A stretch of DNA of 64,000 nt from Aquimarina sp. TRL1 (GCF_013365535.1 NZ_CP053590.1:2532501-2596500), one strand, 5' to 3'. Counted from the stretch's first letter, positions 45,117 to 54,539 are shown. The notes: a model not told the origin generated them from the letters alone. Made by a program: numbers and translations.

Positions 45117-46163
45117 ATGAAAACAGTTATTTTAATCGCCATGTGGATGGCAATGGCTTTATGTACCCATTTATTTGCACAGGATACAATACATAATAGT
45201 AAGATAGTGCAATTAAAGAAAACCAAAGAAGAAATAGTTGTAAGTGAAAAAAATAAGCTAAAAAAAGAAGTAGAGAAGATTAATCAACAATTAATTGATG
45301 GAGAAATTACGAAAGAAAAAGCAATAATGCTAAAAGAAGCTGCGGCAAATAAAAGAGCGTTAAATATAGAAAATCAACTAACAATCATAGATAATAAAAT
45401 AGCACTTCTAATTAGGAATGGAGAGGCTTATGAAGAGGTAGAGGAAAGGAATAAAATTGAAAAAGAAATAGAGATATTTGGTTTTAAGATTAACGGTAAT
45501 AATTCCAATAAAAAAGAAGTATATGACAGGAGAACGAATGAAAGTTTTGTTATCGCTTTTGGGTTGAATAATGTCCTTACAGAGGGCACTTCATTAGAAG
45601 ACTCTGATTATAGAATTGGAGGGAGTAGGTTTTTTGAAATGGGAATTGTATGGAAGACTAGAATTTTTGAAAAATCAAATTTTGCAAGAGTCCTATATGG
45701 AATTTCATATCAATCAAATGGACTAAAACCGACAGGAAATAGATATTTAGTAGATAAAGAAGGGCAAACAGTTCTGGAGGAATTCAGAGTAGGGTTGGAC
45801 AAATCTAAATTTAGAGTAGATCATCTTGTGGTGCCGTTGTACTTGGAATTTGGTCCTTCTAAGTTTATAGAAACCCCAGAAAAAATAAGATACCGTATAC
45901 ACAAGAAGTTCAGAATAGGTGTTGGGGGATATGCAGGATTGAATATTAGTACGCGACAGAAGTTAAAATATATAGAAGAAGGTGAGAAAGTGAAAGAAAA
46001 AATTAAAATGGATTATAATACTAGCAATTTTGTGTATGGATTAGGAGGATATCTGGGTTTTGGGGATATGTCTTTGTATGCAAAATATGATATGTCTCCA
46101 TTGTTTAAAAATGCAGTAGTAAAACAAAATAATATTTCTTTGGGAGTTAGGTTTGATTTGTGA
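45117..46163 (+). CDS. Outer-membrane beta-barrel protein with coiled-coil N-terminus
   Basis: Signal peptide ending THLFAQ, then about 100 residues of Lys/Glu-rich helix with heptad character (KLKKEVEKINQQLIDGEITKEKAI), then a barrel domain from about residue 135 to the end, closing with the typical outer-membrane C-terminus ISLGVRFDL. GYAGLNISTRQKLKY and VYGLGGYLGFGDMSLYAKY are probable strands. The helix could span the periplasm and contact the upstream membrane protein, forming a signalling line to the ECF sigma factor; this is inference. A terminator follows at 46184-46218. Confidence 0.78.
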   Translation: MKTVILIAMWMAMALCTHLFAQDTIHNSKIVQLKKTKEEIVVSEKNKLKKEVEKINQQLIDGEITKEKAIMLKEAAANKRALNIENQLTIIDNKIALLIRNGEAYEEVEERNKIEKEIEIFGFKINGNNSNKKEVYDRRTNESFVIAFGLNNVLTEGTSLEDSDYRIGGSRFFEMGIVWKTRIFEKSNFARVLYGISYQSNGLKPTGNRYLVDKEGQTVLEEFRVGLDKSKFRVDHLVVPLYLEFGPSKFIETPEKIRYRIHKKFRIGVGGYAGLNISTRQKLKYIEEGEKVKEKIKMDYNTSNFVYGLGGYLGFGDMSLYAKYDMSPLFKNAVVKQNNISLGVRFDL

Positions 46164-46183
46164 AAAATATCTAGCTTAATATT

Positions 46184-46218
46184 AAAGCCTTATATGCTAT
46201 CATATGAAGGCTTTTCTT
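46184..46218 (+). terminator. Terminator of the sigma/anti-sigma/barrel group
   Basis: AAAGCCTT plus ATATG pair with CATAT and AAGGCTTT, with one bulged G, then TTTTCTT. It is 20 bases past the stop codon. Confidence 0.8.
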
Positions 46219-46793
46219 ATTTAAAAACAATTTTTAAAGGGATTTAAAACCGTAAAATTGAATGTTTTGTTGAGTCATATCATGTTATTTTTGGAGTTTT
46301 TTGTGTTAAAATTGTTAAAATAATGTAATAGAATAGTTAATTCTGTTAAATAGTTTGATTTTTTATTTTACAAAAAACACAGAAAAAAAGAAGAAGCTTC
46401 AGGTTAAATTTGTTTTATGTAACTATCTGTTTTTTAATTATTTAATGTTGTTTTGTTTCTTGTTTAAACGAGTTTTGTTTTAATGATCAGTGTAATGTAT
46501 TGATTATTAACCCATTGCTGTGGTAGTGTTTTTCCGTATATCATCTATTGAATGAATTTGTAATTTTGAGTCACACACAAATCAAGACTTAAAATAAAAC
46601 TTATGAACATTACTCCTTTAGTAAGGCAAATCCCTTTTGCTTACACGTTGATTATCTAGTTATTGCGTCTGTTTTTTATTTGATTTCCGGATTTCGTAGT
46701 GTGTTGTCTTCCCCGGGCAAAATACGATGATAAACCTATGCTTATGCGATCATTGGTGTTTGTTTAACGAACAATTAACCAAAATTTAAAAAA
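46219..46793 (+). other. Long non-coding gap upstream of the T9SS cargo gene
   Basis: 575 very AT-rich bases. A -7 element TAATTTTG lies at 46561-46568 (another weaker one at 46405-46412), implying a leader of about 220 bases. Inside the leader is an 18-codon frame (46603-46659, MNITPLVRQIPFAYTLII) of doubtful meaning. No hairpin, riboswitch or attenuator pattern is convincing. Confidence 0.5.
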
Positions 46794-49787
46794 ATGAATG
46801 CAAAAAACTTTTTTCTTGTATTTTTTCTGTTCTCTGGTCTGGTACTATTTGCACAGAAAGGCGCTGTAAAAGCGAATTTAGTTACTTCATCCTCCTATAT
46901 GAGGGAGATTCCAGCTCTGTCGTCAATGGATAATATCATTGCTGCAAAAGGCTTTGGACATGTTGCCCCTCCAAAAAGAAGAGGAACAAATACAGTGGTT
47001 CCCGGAAAAGGATTCCCGAAAGGTGGAGATCCTTTATTGCAAAGCCAAAAAAATGCTTCGCAAGTAAGAACTGCTGATGAAATAGCATCGTTTGATGCAC
47101 ATGCGGGAACAGTATTGAACGATGCCACAGGGGCAATTGGACCTAATCATTATGTGTATGCATTTAATTCCGGATTTGGGATTTTAGACAGGTCTGGTAA
47201 TGTGTTAGTACCTGAAGCTTCTTTGGGAACTATTTTTCCAGGGGAAACCCTTGGAGACCCGGTAGTAATGTATGATAATTTTGCGGAACGCTTTATTATT
47301 ATGGAGTTTAGTAATACGCCTAACGGTTTTTTAATTGCCATAGGAAAAGGACCGGATCCAGTTAATGATGGATGGTATACTTATCGTTTTAATACAGGGA
47401 CATTTCCTGATTATGAAAAGCTTTCTATTTGGTCCGATGGATATTATATTACAGCAAACAAAGACCAAAATGCACCAGATTCCAACAACGTAGTATTTGT
47501 AGTAGAAAGAGATCAAATGTTAGCAGGAAATACATCGGCACAGATGATAGGATTTCCTTTGCCAGGAGCTAAAACAAACGGATTCTATAGTCCAGGAGGT
47601 TTTAATGCTACCGGAACATCCTTGCCACCAGTGGGAGTGAAACATTCCATTGTATACTTACAGGATGATAGTTGGGGAGGAGTGTCTCAAGATCATTTAA
47701 AAGTATGGACCACCACTATAGATTGGACCAACCCTTCTAGTTCAACAATTTCACAACCACAGGAAATCACAACTACTCCCTTTGACAGTGTATTTGATGG
47801 AGGTTCCTTTCAGAATTTAGATGAGCCAGGATCTGGACCTGATATAGATGCACTACAGGCTACGATGATGTTTATGACTAACTATAGAAGGTTTGGAACA
47901 CATAACTCAGTTGTGCTTAATTTTGTAGTAGATTTAGATGGGAATGATAGTCTGGCAGGAATTCGCTGGTATGAATTGAGGCAAAACAATGATAATGATC
48001 CTTGGACAATATATCAGGAAGGAACCTATACGCAACCAGATGGGCATAGTGCCTTTTGTGGAAGTATTGGGATGGATGCTTTAGGAAATATTGGATTGGC
48101 GTATACGATTGTTAGTACTACAAAATATACATCATTGCGGTATACGGGAAGATTAGCATCAGACCCGTTAGGGACAATGACAGTTGCAGAGAAGGTATCA
48201 GCAGATGGAGATAGCCAGAATAATAGAAGAGACGGTCGTTATGGAGATTACGGGCAATTGACAATAGATCCACTGGATGATAAAACCTTTTGGCATATAA
48301 GTGAGTACATGAAAGGACCCGATAATGTTCGGAAAAGTCATGTGGTAGCTTTTAGATTAGCACCTGCCGTTGTAGATAATGAACCTCCGACTGCACCTGC
48401 GAACTTAGCATCGGAAAACACTACTGCTAGAGAAACAACACTGAGTTGGACAGCATCCACAGATAATATCGGAGTAGTAGGGTATGATGTATATCAGGAT
48501 AACACATTGATAAAGACAGTTACGGAGACTTCTTTTACTGTTGCCGGTTTAACTCCTTTGACAACCTATACTTTTTATGTCAAAGCAAAAGATGCTTCAA
48601 ACAACCAATCAGAAGCTAGTAATACGATTAGGGTGACTACCTTGGATAGTACAGTAGGACCAGGGTGTAAAGATGGTATAGCTGCACCGTATAGCGAAAG
48701 TTTCGAAAATACAATTGGTGCATGGGAGCAATCTCAAGATGATGATATCGATTGGGAATTAGATGCAGATGGAACTCCATCAAGAAGAACAGGACCTGGT
48801 AAAGCGGCTAATGGAACTCATTATCTTTATGTAGAGGCTTCAGTAGAAGGTGTCGGTTACCCTAATAAAAGAGCTGTAATTACCTCTCCTTGTTTTGATC
48901 TTAATGATGCTGCTTCAGCAGTATTCTCTTTTGAATATCATATGTATGGATCTTCAGATATGGGAACATTAGAAGTAGAAGCATCTAATGATGAAGGAGA
49001 AACATGGACGAGTGTTTGGAATCGATCCGGGAATCAAGGAAATGTGTGGAGAAAAGCTTCTATTGACCTGTCTGCCTATATAGGATCAGGGTTACAATTA
49101 AGATTTAATAGAGTAACCGGAGGAAGTTGGAGAGCTGATGTGGCGATTGATGATGTAAAATTAACGGCTGGAGATACCGGATCTTCTTGTGCATCACAAG
49201 ATGTTACGGTGACGATAACTTTTGATAATTATCCGCAAGAAACTTCTTGGAAAATTACCGATGGGACAGGAGCTGAAGTAGCTTCTAAGACATATTCGAA
49301 TGCTAACCCTGATGGTTCTACAGTGGTGGAAAACATTAGAGGATTGAGTGAAGGGACTTATACGTTTACGATAGAAGATTCTTTTGGAGATGGGATATGC
49401 TGTAGCCAGGGAGAAGGGTCGTATACAGTAGCAAGTGCTTCTGGAGAGATTGTATCAGGAGGCGATTTTGATAGAATGGAGAGTAAGGATTTTTGTGTGA
49501 AGGCAAGCAAAAAAGCTAGGTTAGAGACATATGCATTAACCGATAAGGAATCGGTTGATCCTGGAGTTTTTTCTTTATATCCAAATCCTGCAAAAAATGT
49601 ATTGAAGATTAATGTGAAAGGAAAAACGGTTGATCAAATTAAGATATTTTCTATGTATGGAATGCTGGTGAAGGAAATTGAAGGAACTAAAGAAGAAATT
49701 GATGTGTCAGATCTGAGTGTAGGAACATATTTTGTGCGTTTTATGGCAGAAGATATAGAAGTGACCAGAAGATTTGTAAAAGAATGA
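46794..49787 (+). CDS. Large secreted protein with Fn3, MAM-like and T9SS sorting domains
   Basis: A 997-residue type IX secretion cargo. Signal peptide (FFLFSGLVLFAQ); a large N-terminal region, about residues 20-525, unassigned but with propeller-like repeats (LGDPVVMYDNFAERFIIMEF, YEKLSIWSDGYYITAN); a fibronectin type III domain (about 527-617, NIGVVGYDVYQ, TYTFYVKAKDAS); a MAM-like jelly roll (about 620-785, YSESFENTIGAWEQ); a small beta domain with the motif GDGICC; and the sorting tail beginning FSLYPNPAKNVLKI. The sequence shows export and probable surface display or release. No catalytic residues are recognised, so adhesion or polymer binding is a guess. Confidence 0.85.
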   Translation: MNAKNFFLVFFLFSGLVLFAQKGAVKANLVTSSSYMREIPALSSMDNIIAAKGFGHVAPPKRRGTNTVVPGKGFPKGGDPLLQSQKNASQVRTADEIASFDAHAGTVLNDATGAIGPNHYVYAFNSGFGILDRSGNVLVPEASLGTIFPGETLGDPVVMYDNFAERFIIMEFSNTPNGFLIAIGKGPDPVNDGWYTYRFNTGTFPDYEKLSIWSDGYYITANKDQNAPDSNNVVFVVERDQMLAGNTSAQMIGFPLPGAKTNGFYSPGGFNATGTSLPPVGVKHSIVYLQDDSWGGVSQDHLKVWTTTIDWTNPSSSTISQPQEITTTPFDSVFDGGSFQNLDEPGSGPDIDALQATMMFMTNYRRFGTHNSVVLNFVVDLDGNDSLAGIRWYELRQNNDNDPWTIYQEGTYTQPDGHSAFCGSIGMDALGNIGLAYTIVSTTKYTSLRYTGRLASDPLGTMTVAEKVSADGDSQNNRRDGRYGDYGQLTIDPLDDKTFWHISEYMKGPDNVRKSHVVAFRLAPAVVDNEPPTAPANLASENTTARETTLSWTASTDNIGVVGYDVYQDNTLIKTVTETSFTVAGLTPLTTYTFYVKAKDASNNQSEASNTIRVTTLDSTVGPGCKDGIAAPYSESFENTIGAWEQSQDDDIDWELDADGTPSRRTGPGKAANGTHYLYVEASVEGVGYPNKRAVITSPCFDLNDAASAVFSFEYHMYGSSDMGTLEVEASNDEGETWTSVWNRSGNQGNVWRKASIDLSAYIGSGLQLRFNRVTGGSWRADVAIDDVKLTAGDTGSSCASQDVTVTITFDNYPQETSWKITDGTGAEVASKTYSNANPDGSTVVENIRGLSEGTYTFTIEDSFGDGICCSQGEGSYTVASASGEIVSGGDFDRMESKDFCVKASKKARLETYALTDKESVDPGVFSLYPNPAKNVLKINVKGKTVDQIKIFSMYGMLVKEIEGTKEEIDVSDLSVGTYFVRFMAEDIEVTRRFVKE

Positions 49788-49809
49788 TAATAGCCGTTTT
49801 AAACATGGT

Positions 49810-49842
49810 AGAGGGTGCTCAAAAGAGTGCCCTCTTTTTTTT
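49810..49842 (+). terminator. Terminator of the T9SS cargo gene
   Basis: AGAGGGTGCTC and GAGTGCCCTCT form an 11-bp stem with an AAAA loop, followed by eight or more T. Confidence 0.93.
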
Positions 49843-49932
49843 GTTTGATGGGTTTGGCTGGTAATAAATATGAATTGTCTTATTTTTGTCTATCGCTCGT
49901 ATAATAGAAATAGAGTTCTGGAATAAAAGTTT

Positions 49933-51894
49933 ATGATTCATAAAACCACAGTGGATGCTGTATTTGAAACAGCTAGATTAGAAGAAGTTATAGGTGATTT
50001 TGTGCAGCTTAAAAAAGCAGGGAGTAACTTTAAAGGCTTAAGCCCATTTAGTGATGAGCGTACTCCGTCTTTTATGGTTTCTCCTGTAAAACAGATCTGG
50101 AAAGATTTCTCTACGGGTAAAGGAGGGAATGTTGTAGCTTTCTTAATGGAACATGAGCATTTTACTTATCCCGAAGCAATTAAGTACCTGGCAAAAAAAT
50201 ATAACATTGAGGTACTGGAAACAGAACAGACAGATCAGCAAAAACAACAGTCGAATGAAAGAGAAAGTATGTATTTGGTTAGTGAATATGCTAATACGTT
50301 TTTTCAGGACTGTTTGTTGAATACCGAAAAAGGAAAAGCAATTGGGTTAACGTATTTTAAAGAAAGAGGGTTTACAATCGAAACGATTAAGAAGTTTGGA
50401 TTAGGATACTCTCCTGATGAATGGGATGCTTTTACGAATGAAGCAATTAAAAACGGGTATCAATTGAGTTACCTGGAGAAAACAGGGCTTACGATTGTCA
50501 AAACTGATAAGAAGTTTGATCGGTTTAAAGGAAGGGTGATGTTTCCTATTCAGTCTATGTCAGGAAGAGTATTAGGATTTGGGGGAAGAATTCTGACCAA
50601 TGATAAAAAAGCAGCAAAATACCTAAATTCTCCAGAAAGTGATATTTATCATAAGAGCAAAGTGTTGTATGGGATTTACCATGCAAAACAAGCAATTGCT
50701 AAAGAAGATAACTGTTATTTGGTAGAAGGGTATACGGATGTAATCCAGTTTCATCAAACGGGAGTGTCAAACGTGGTATCGTCTTCTGGTACTGCATTGA
50801 CGAGTGATCAGGTGCGTTTGATTAATCGGCTGACAAAAAATATAACTGTGTTGTTTGATGGAGATGCAGCAGGGATTAGGGCATCAATCAGGGGGATTGA
50901 TTTGATTCTCGAACAAGGGATGAATGTAAAAGTATGCGGGTTTCCCGAAGGAGAAGATCCGGACAGTTTTGCAAAACAGAATACCGAAGAGGAATTAAAG
51001 AATTATCTCAATGAAAAATCGCAGGACTTTATCAGTTTTAAAGCGTCTTTATTGCATCGGGAATCAGAAAATGATCCGATAAAAAGAGCAGAGTTGATAA
51101 GGGATATTGTAACGAGTGTATCTAAGATTCCGGATGTTATAAAGCAAGAAATCTATGTACAGGAATGTGCTAGAATTATGGGGGTTTCTGAGGATGTCCT
51201 GTTTGATACATTGGCTCAGATGAATCAAACGGAAGAAAAAGGAGGAAAGGATAAAAAAACTAAAAACAAAAGGTCGATGGCTGTGGTTCCGCAGGAAGAA
51301 CCGCAACAGCCCAAAGTAGATGAGCAATATCAGTTAGAGTGTAAGATTATAGAAATACTGTTGCTTTATGGACAGCAAGTAGAAGAATTTGAAGATTGGG
51401 TGTTAAAAGAAAATGAAGAAGGAGATCTGGAGATGGAACCAGAAGTGTATAAAGCAAAAGTTTTTGAGAAAATATATCTGGACTTACAAGATGATGAGGT
51501 GGAGTTTGCAAATAACAGCTTTAGAGATATCTATGCGTTGTTGATAGATCGGTTGAATCAGGATGACGACTTTAAGATAGAAAGTTTTATTAATCATGTG
51601 CCTCAGGAAATAGCTTCAGAAATAACGGCTATAATGATGAATGAAGAACGCTACGCTTTACATCGTTGGGAAGATCAGGAAATTCATGTAAAAAAGAAAG
51701 AGTATTCAGTAGCTCAGTATACCCGGGATATTATTCTTAATTTGAGAAGGTTTTTGATCAGTCAGAAAATAGATGAGCTTTCACAAGAAGTGAAAGCCCA
51801 GTATGACAAAGATCATCGTGAAACAATTCAAGATATTTCCGATTATCTTACATTGCGAAAAATTCTTTTTGAAAAATTAAATCGCGTAGTTTGA
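49933..51894 (+). CDS. dnaG: DNA primase lacking the zinc-finger ligands
   Basis: Synthesises RNA primers for replication. The protein of 653 residues has the N-terminal CHC2-like fold, the TOPRIM core (VEGYTDVIQFHQTG, LFDGDAAGIRA) and a C-terminal helicase-binding region. In the zinc-binding domain the expected ligands are replaced: GLSPFSDERTPSF and KDFSTGKGGN put Ser37, Ser40, Asp58 and Thr61 where Cys, His, Cys and Cys are usual, although flanking residues are conserved. The fold may therefore be zinc-free. Its stop abuts the stop of the convergent response regulator gene with no gap. Confidence 0.96.
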   Translation: MIHKTTVDAVFETARLEEVIGDFVQLKKAGSNFKGLSPFSDERTPSFMVSPVKQIWKDFSTGKGGNVVAFLMEHEHFTYPEAIKYLAKKYNIEVLETEQTDQQKQQSNERESMYLVSEYANTFFQDCLLNTEKGKAIGLTYFKERGFTIETIKKFGLGYSPDEWDAFTNEAIKNGYQLSYLEKTGLTIVKTDKKFDRFKGRVMFPIQSMSGRVLGFGGRILTNDKKAAKYLNSPESDIYHKSKVLYGIYHAKQAIAKEDNCYLVEGYTDVIQFHQTGVSNVVSSSGTALTSDQVRLINRLTKNITVLFDGDAAGIRASIRGIDLILEQGMNVKVCGFPEGEDPDSFAKQNTEEELKNYLNEKSQDFISFKASLLHRESENDPIKRAELIRDIVTSVSKIPDVIKQEIYVQECARIMGVSEDVLFDTLAQMNQTEEKGGKDKKTKNKRSMAVVPQEEPQQPKVDEQYQLECKIIEILLLYGQQVEEFEDWVLKENEEGDLEMEPEVYKAKVFEKIYLDLQDDEVEFANNSFRDIYALLIDRLNQDDDFKIESFINHVPQEIASEITAIMMNEERYALHRWEDQEIHVKKKEYSVAQYTRDIILNLRRFLISQKIDELSQEVKAQYDKDHRETIQDISDYLTLRKILFEKLNRVV

Positions 51895-52527
51895 TTAGCT
51901 GATATGTAACAATCTCGATTGATGGATTAAATCCGCGAGATTATCAACTTTTAATTTTTTAAGTAACCTTGTTTTATAGGTGCTTACCGTTTTTTCATTA
52001 ATAGATAAGGTAGCCGCTATATCTTTGTTTCTTTTTCCGGAAGAGAGTAAATTAAGTACTTCGATTTCTCGGGAGGAGAGTTTCTTATACTTTACTACCA
52101 TATTACTTTCTTTGGTGTTTCCATCTGCTAATTGTTGTGTGAGGTTGTCGTTTAGGTAGATACCTCCTCTAGCTACTCTATCGATAGCCTTTCTTAGAGT
52201 TTTGGTAGATACTGTTTTAGACAGATACGCAGAAGCCCCTGCTTTAATGGCGCTCAATGCATACATTTCCTCAGGATGGGAACTAAAAATAATGACCTTG
52301 ATTTTAGTGAATTCCTGCTTTATTGTTCGTAATGCGGTAATTCCGTTGATTTGTGGAAGGTCTAGCTCCATGATGAGAATATCAGGAGTGTTTGATTTAA
52401 GAACATCATACATTTCATTCCCATTACTAACCTTACCTATAATTTCAAAGTTTTCAGCATTTCGTAGTAAAGAAGAAATTCCTTTTCTTGTGATTGGATG
52501 ATGATCAGCTATTAGTACTGTTGTCAT
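51895..52527 (-). CDS. LuxR/NarL-type response regulator with atypical receiver
   Basis: A 210-residue receiver plus LuxR helix-turn-helix (LSSREIEVLNLLSSGKRNKDIAATL, KTVSTYKTRLLKKL). By alignment to the P-4 position of the DxxMP-type loop, the phospho-acceptor is Glu54 (MELDLPQING), and the second acidic pocket residue is His9 (IADHHP). The conserved Ser82/83 and Lys104 remain. Such a receiver may be constitutively active or respond to something other than phosphate; Asp56 could be an alternative site. No histidine kinase is nearby. Its promoter is probably at 52609-52616. Confidence 0.9.
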   Translation of the reverse strand: MTTVLIADHHPITRKGISSLLRNAENFEIIGKVSNGNEMYDVLKSNTPDILIMELDLPQINGITALRTIKQEFTKIKVIIFSSHPEEMYALSAIKAGASAYLSKTVSTKTLRKAIDRVARGGIYLNDNLTQQLADGNTKESNMVVKYKKLSSREIEVLNLLSSGKRNKDIAATLSINEKTVSTYKTRLLKKLKVDNLADLIHQSRLLHIS

Positions 52528-52608
52528 TCTTGTTTACGATTGTTAATGTTAATTTTAGATTAAGGGCAAACATTTATTTGTAGGGGTAGTAAAGTATTTT
52601 ATCATCTG

Positions 52609-52616
52609 CAAAATTA
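52609..52616 (-). promoter_or_regulatory. -7 element of the response regulator gene
   Basis: On the minus strand TAATTTTG fits the consensus, about 80 bases upstream of the start. No clear TTG at -33. Confidence 0.45.
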
Positions 52617-52670
52617 CTAAGAACTCCCACTCGTAAACTTATTTTTATTAATTTATCGACCAAGTGTTCA

Positions 52671-53459
52671 CTATATTAGATTAACGGGTATTTTACATAC
52701 CGGAATTGGATTCATTTTATGTTGGTTTACGGTATTTAAGCGATCAAAAATAGTGAAAACCTCTAATTCTCTGCCGTTAAAATCATTGGCAGTTTTTCCT
52801 GAATCTTTCATTTTCATAGCCCACTCTAGCTCGTCATAGCTTGCTCCGATTTGATCTTCATCGCTTCTGCTGTCTCCAAATAATCCGTCTGTTGGAGCTG
52901 CATTTTGAATGGAGTCAGGAACTTTTAACTCTTTTGCGATTGTATATACTTCACTTTTTAGTAAATCAGCTATTGGACTCAGGTCGACTCCTCCGTCTCC
53001 GTATTTAGTAAAGAAGCCAACGCCAAAATCTTCTACCTTATTACCGGTTCCTGCAACAAGTAATCTGTGTAAACCGGCAAAGTAATACAGTGTAGTCATT
53101 CTAAGTCTGGCTCTGGTGTTGGCGAGAGCAAGATCAAGGGTGGCAGATGCCTCTGTCGCAGGAGTGATATTTTTGAATTGTTCGAATACAGAAGTTAGAT
53201 CTGTACGAGTATCAGATACATTAGAGTATCTTTCTTTTAATTGACTGATGTGTTCCTGAGCACGATCAACCTGACTTTTAGCCTGATGAATAGGCATCTC
53301 TACACAAAGTGTTTTTAAGCCTGTTTTGGCGCATAGAGAAGAGGTAACGGCACTGTCTATTCCTCCGCTGATTCCAACAACAAAACCTTCCATTTTAGCG
53401 TTAGTAGCATATTCTTTTAACCAATTAACAATGTGATCGATTACTTTTTCTGTTTGCAT
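52671..53459 (-). CDS. nadE: NAD synthetase, ammonia-dependent
   Basis: Final step of NAD synthesis. The 262-residue protein carries the PP-loop GISGGIDSAVTSSL, VAGTGNKVEDFGVGFFTKYGDGGVDLSPIADL and the C-terminal QHKMNPIPVCKIP. There is no glutaminase domain, so free ammonia is the nitrogen donor. It is divergent from gldB, an arrangement often seen in gliding flavobacteria. No terminator is seen before the response regulator gene. Confidence 0.96.
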   Translation of the reverse strand: MQTEKVIDHIVNWLKEYATNAKMEGFVVGISGGIDSAVTSSLCAKTGLKTLCVEMPIHQAKSQVDRAQEHISQLKERYSNVSDTRTDLTSVFEQFKNITPATEASATLDLALANTRARLRMTTLYYFAGLHRLLVAGTGNKVEDFGVGFFTKYGDGGVDLSPIADLLKSEVYTIAKELKVPDSIQNAAPTDGLFGDSRSDEDQIGASYDELEWAMKMKDSGKTANDFNGRELEVFTIFDRLNTVNQHKMNPIPVCKIPVNLI

Positions 53460-53488
53460 ATATTTACATTTAATAATTCTTTAATAAG

Positions 53489-53496
53489 TACCTTTG
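53489..53496 (+). promoter_or_regulatory. -7 element of gldB-gldC
   Basis: TACCTTTG fits the consensus and lies 77 bases before the gldB ATG. No TTG at normal distance. Confidence 0.55.
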
Positions 53497-53573
53497 CGGT
53501 CATAAAATTAATAAAAATAGGGAGCGTTTCTGTAAATAAAGAACAAAGTAACAGGTTTATTCAGATTATTGAA

Positions 53574-54539
53574 ATGAAAATAAAAAAAGTACTAATGTGT
53601 TTATTATACGTAGCGATGATTTCGTGTAATAAGAATAAGGGGGTAGAAGAGGATATTGCTAAAGTAGATGTAACGATAGAGGTAGAGCGGTTTGATGAGC
53701 TCTTTGCTGCAGTAACATCAGAAAACCTGAATGAACTGAAAGAGCGCTTTCCTTTTCTTTTTCCTGAGCGGTATGAAAATGACGTGTGGTTGAAGAAGTC
53801 AGTTGATACCTTGCAGGTCGAAATTAATACTGAGGTGTCAAAGAAATTTTCTGATTTTTCTACAGTAAAAAATGAGCTGCATTCTTTTTTTCAACATGTA
53901 AAATTTTATTTTCCAGAAGAGAGAATTCCGAGAATTGTCACTGTTACATCTGATGTAGATTACCGAAATAAAGTGATTTTGCATGAAGGATTGTTGATTA
54001 TTTCTTTGGATACGTATTTGGGAAAAGATCACTTTTTTTATGAAAACATTTCGGTGTATTTAAAGCAAGGGTTTGTAACGGAGCAAATTGTACCAGATGT
54101 AGCCTCAATGTATGCTAAAAAAATGATAAGGTTAAGTAAAGACAGAACTTTCCTATCGAATATGATTTATTACGGAAAAGAACAGTATCTCAAAAAATTG
54201 TTTCTGCCGGTGCACTCCAAAGCTTCATTGCTCGGATATACAGAAGAACAATATGCGTGGTCAGAGGCTAATGAAGAAGAGATTTGGAAGTATTTTATAG
54301 ATAGACAGTTGTTGTACAGTACAGATACTTCTTTGTTGTCAAGATTTTTGTTTCCAGCTCCTTTTTCTAAGTTTTATCTGGAGGAAATCGATAAGGAGGC
54401 CCCGGGAAAAATAGGGCAATTTATAGGGGAGAGAATTGTTTCTTCGTATATGGAAAATAACGACGTATCTTTGCATCATCTGTTGATGGTAGATGCCGAA
54501 ACAGTTTTTAAAAAATCAAAATATAAACCAGTAAGATAA
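53574..54539 (+). CDS. gldB: Gliding motility lipoprotein GldB
   Basis: Lipoprotein needed for gliding and surface adhesin transport in Flavobacterium. The signal LYVAMISC puts the lipidated Cys at residue 18. The mature domain (VERFDELFAAVT, FPEERIPRIVTVTSDVDYRNKVILHEGLLIISLDTYLG) is typical GldB. I start at ATG 53574, giving 321 residues; the frame is open for 47 more codons upstream, but these overlap the promoter and would bury the signal peptide. It overlaps gldC by one base (TAATG). Confidence 0.92.
   Translation: MKIKKVLMCLLYVAMISCNKNKGVEEDIAKVDVTIEVERFDELFAAVTSENLNELKERFPFLFPERYENDVWLKKSVDTLQVEINTEVSKKFSDFSTVKNELHSFFQHVKFYFPEERIPRIVTVTSDVDYRNKVILHEGLLIISLDTYLGKDHFFYENISVYLKQGFVTEQIVPDVASMYAKKMIRLSKDRTFLSNMIYYGKEQYLKKLFLPVHSKASLLGYTEEQYAWSEANEEEIWKYFIDRQLLYSTDTSLLSRFLFPAPFSKFYLEEIDKEAPGKIGQFIGERIVSSYMENNDVSLHHLLMVDAETVFKKSKYKPVR

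Noticed and set aside
46603..46659. 18-codon frame as a leader peptide gene
   Set aside because: No run of regulatory codons and no alternative hairpins follow it, unlike the leader at 31360.
53433..53573. N-terminal extension of gldB
   Set aside because: It would overlap nadE and the promoter and bury the lipoprotein signal; the ATG at 53574 gives a canonical lipoprotein.
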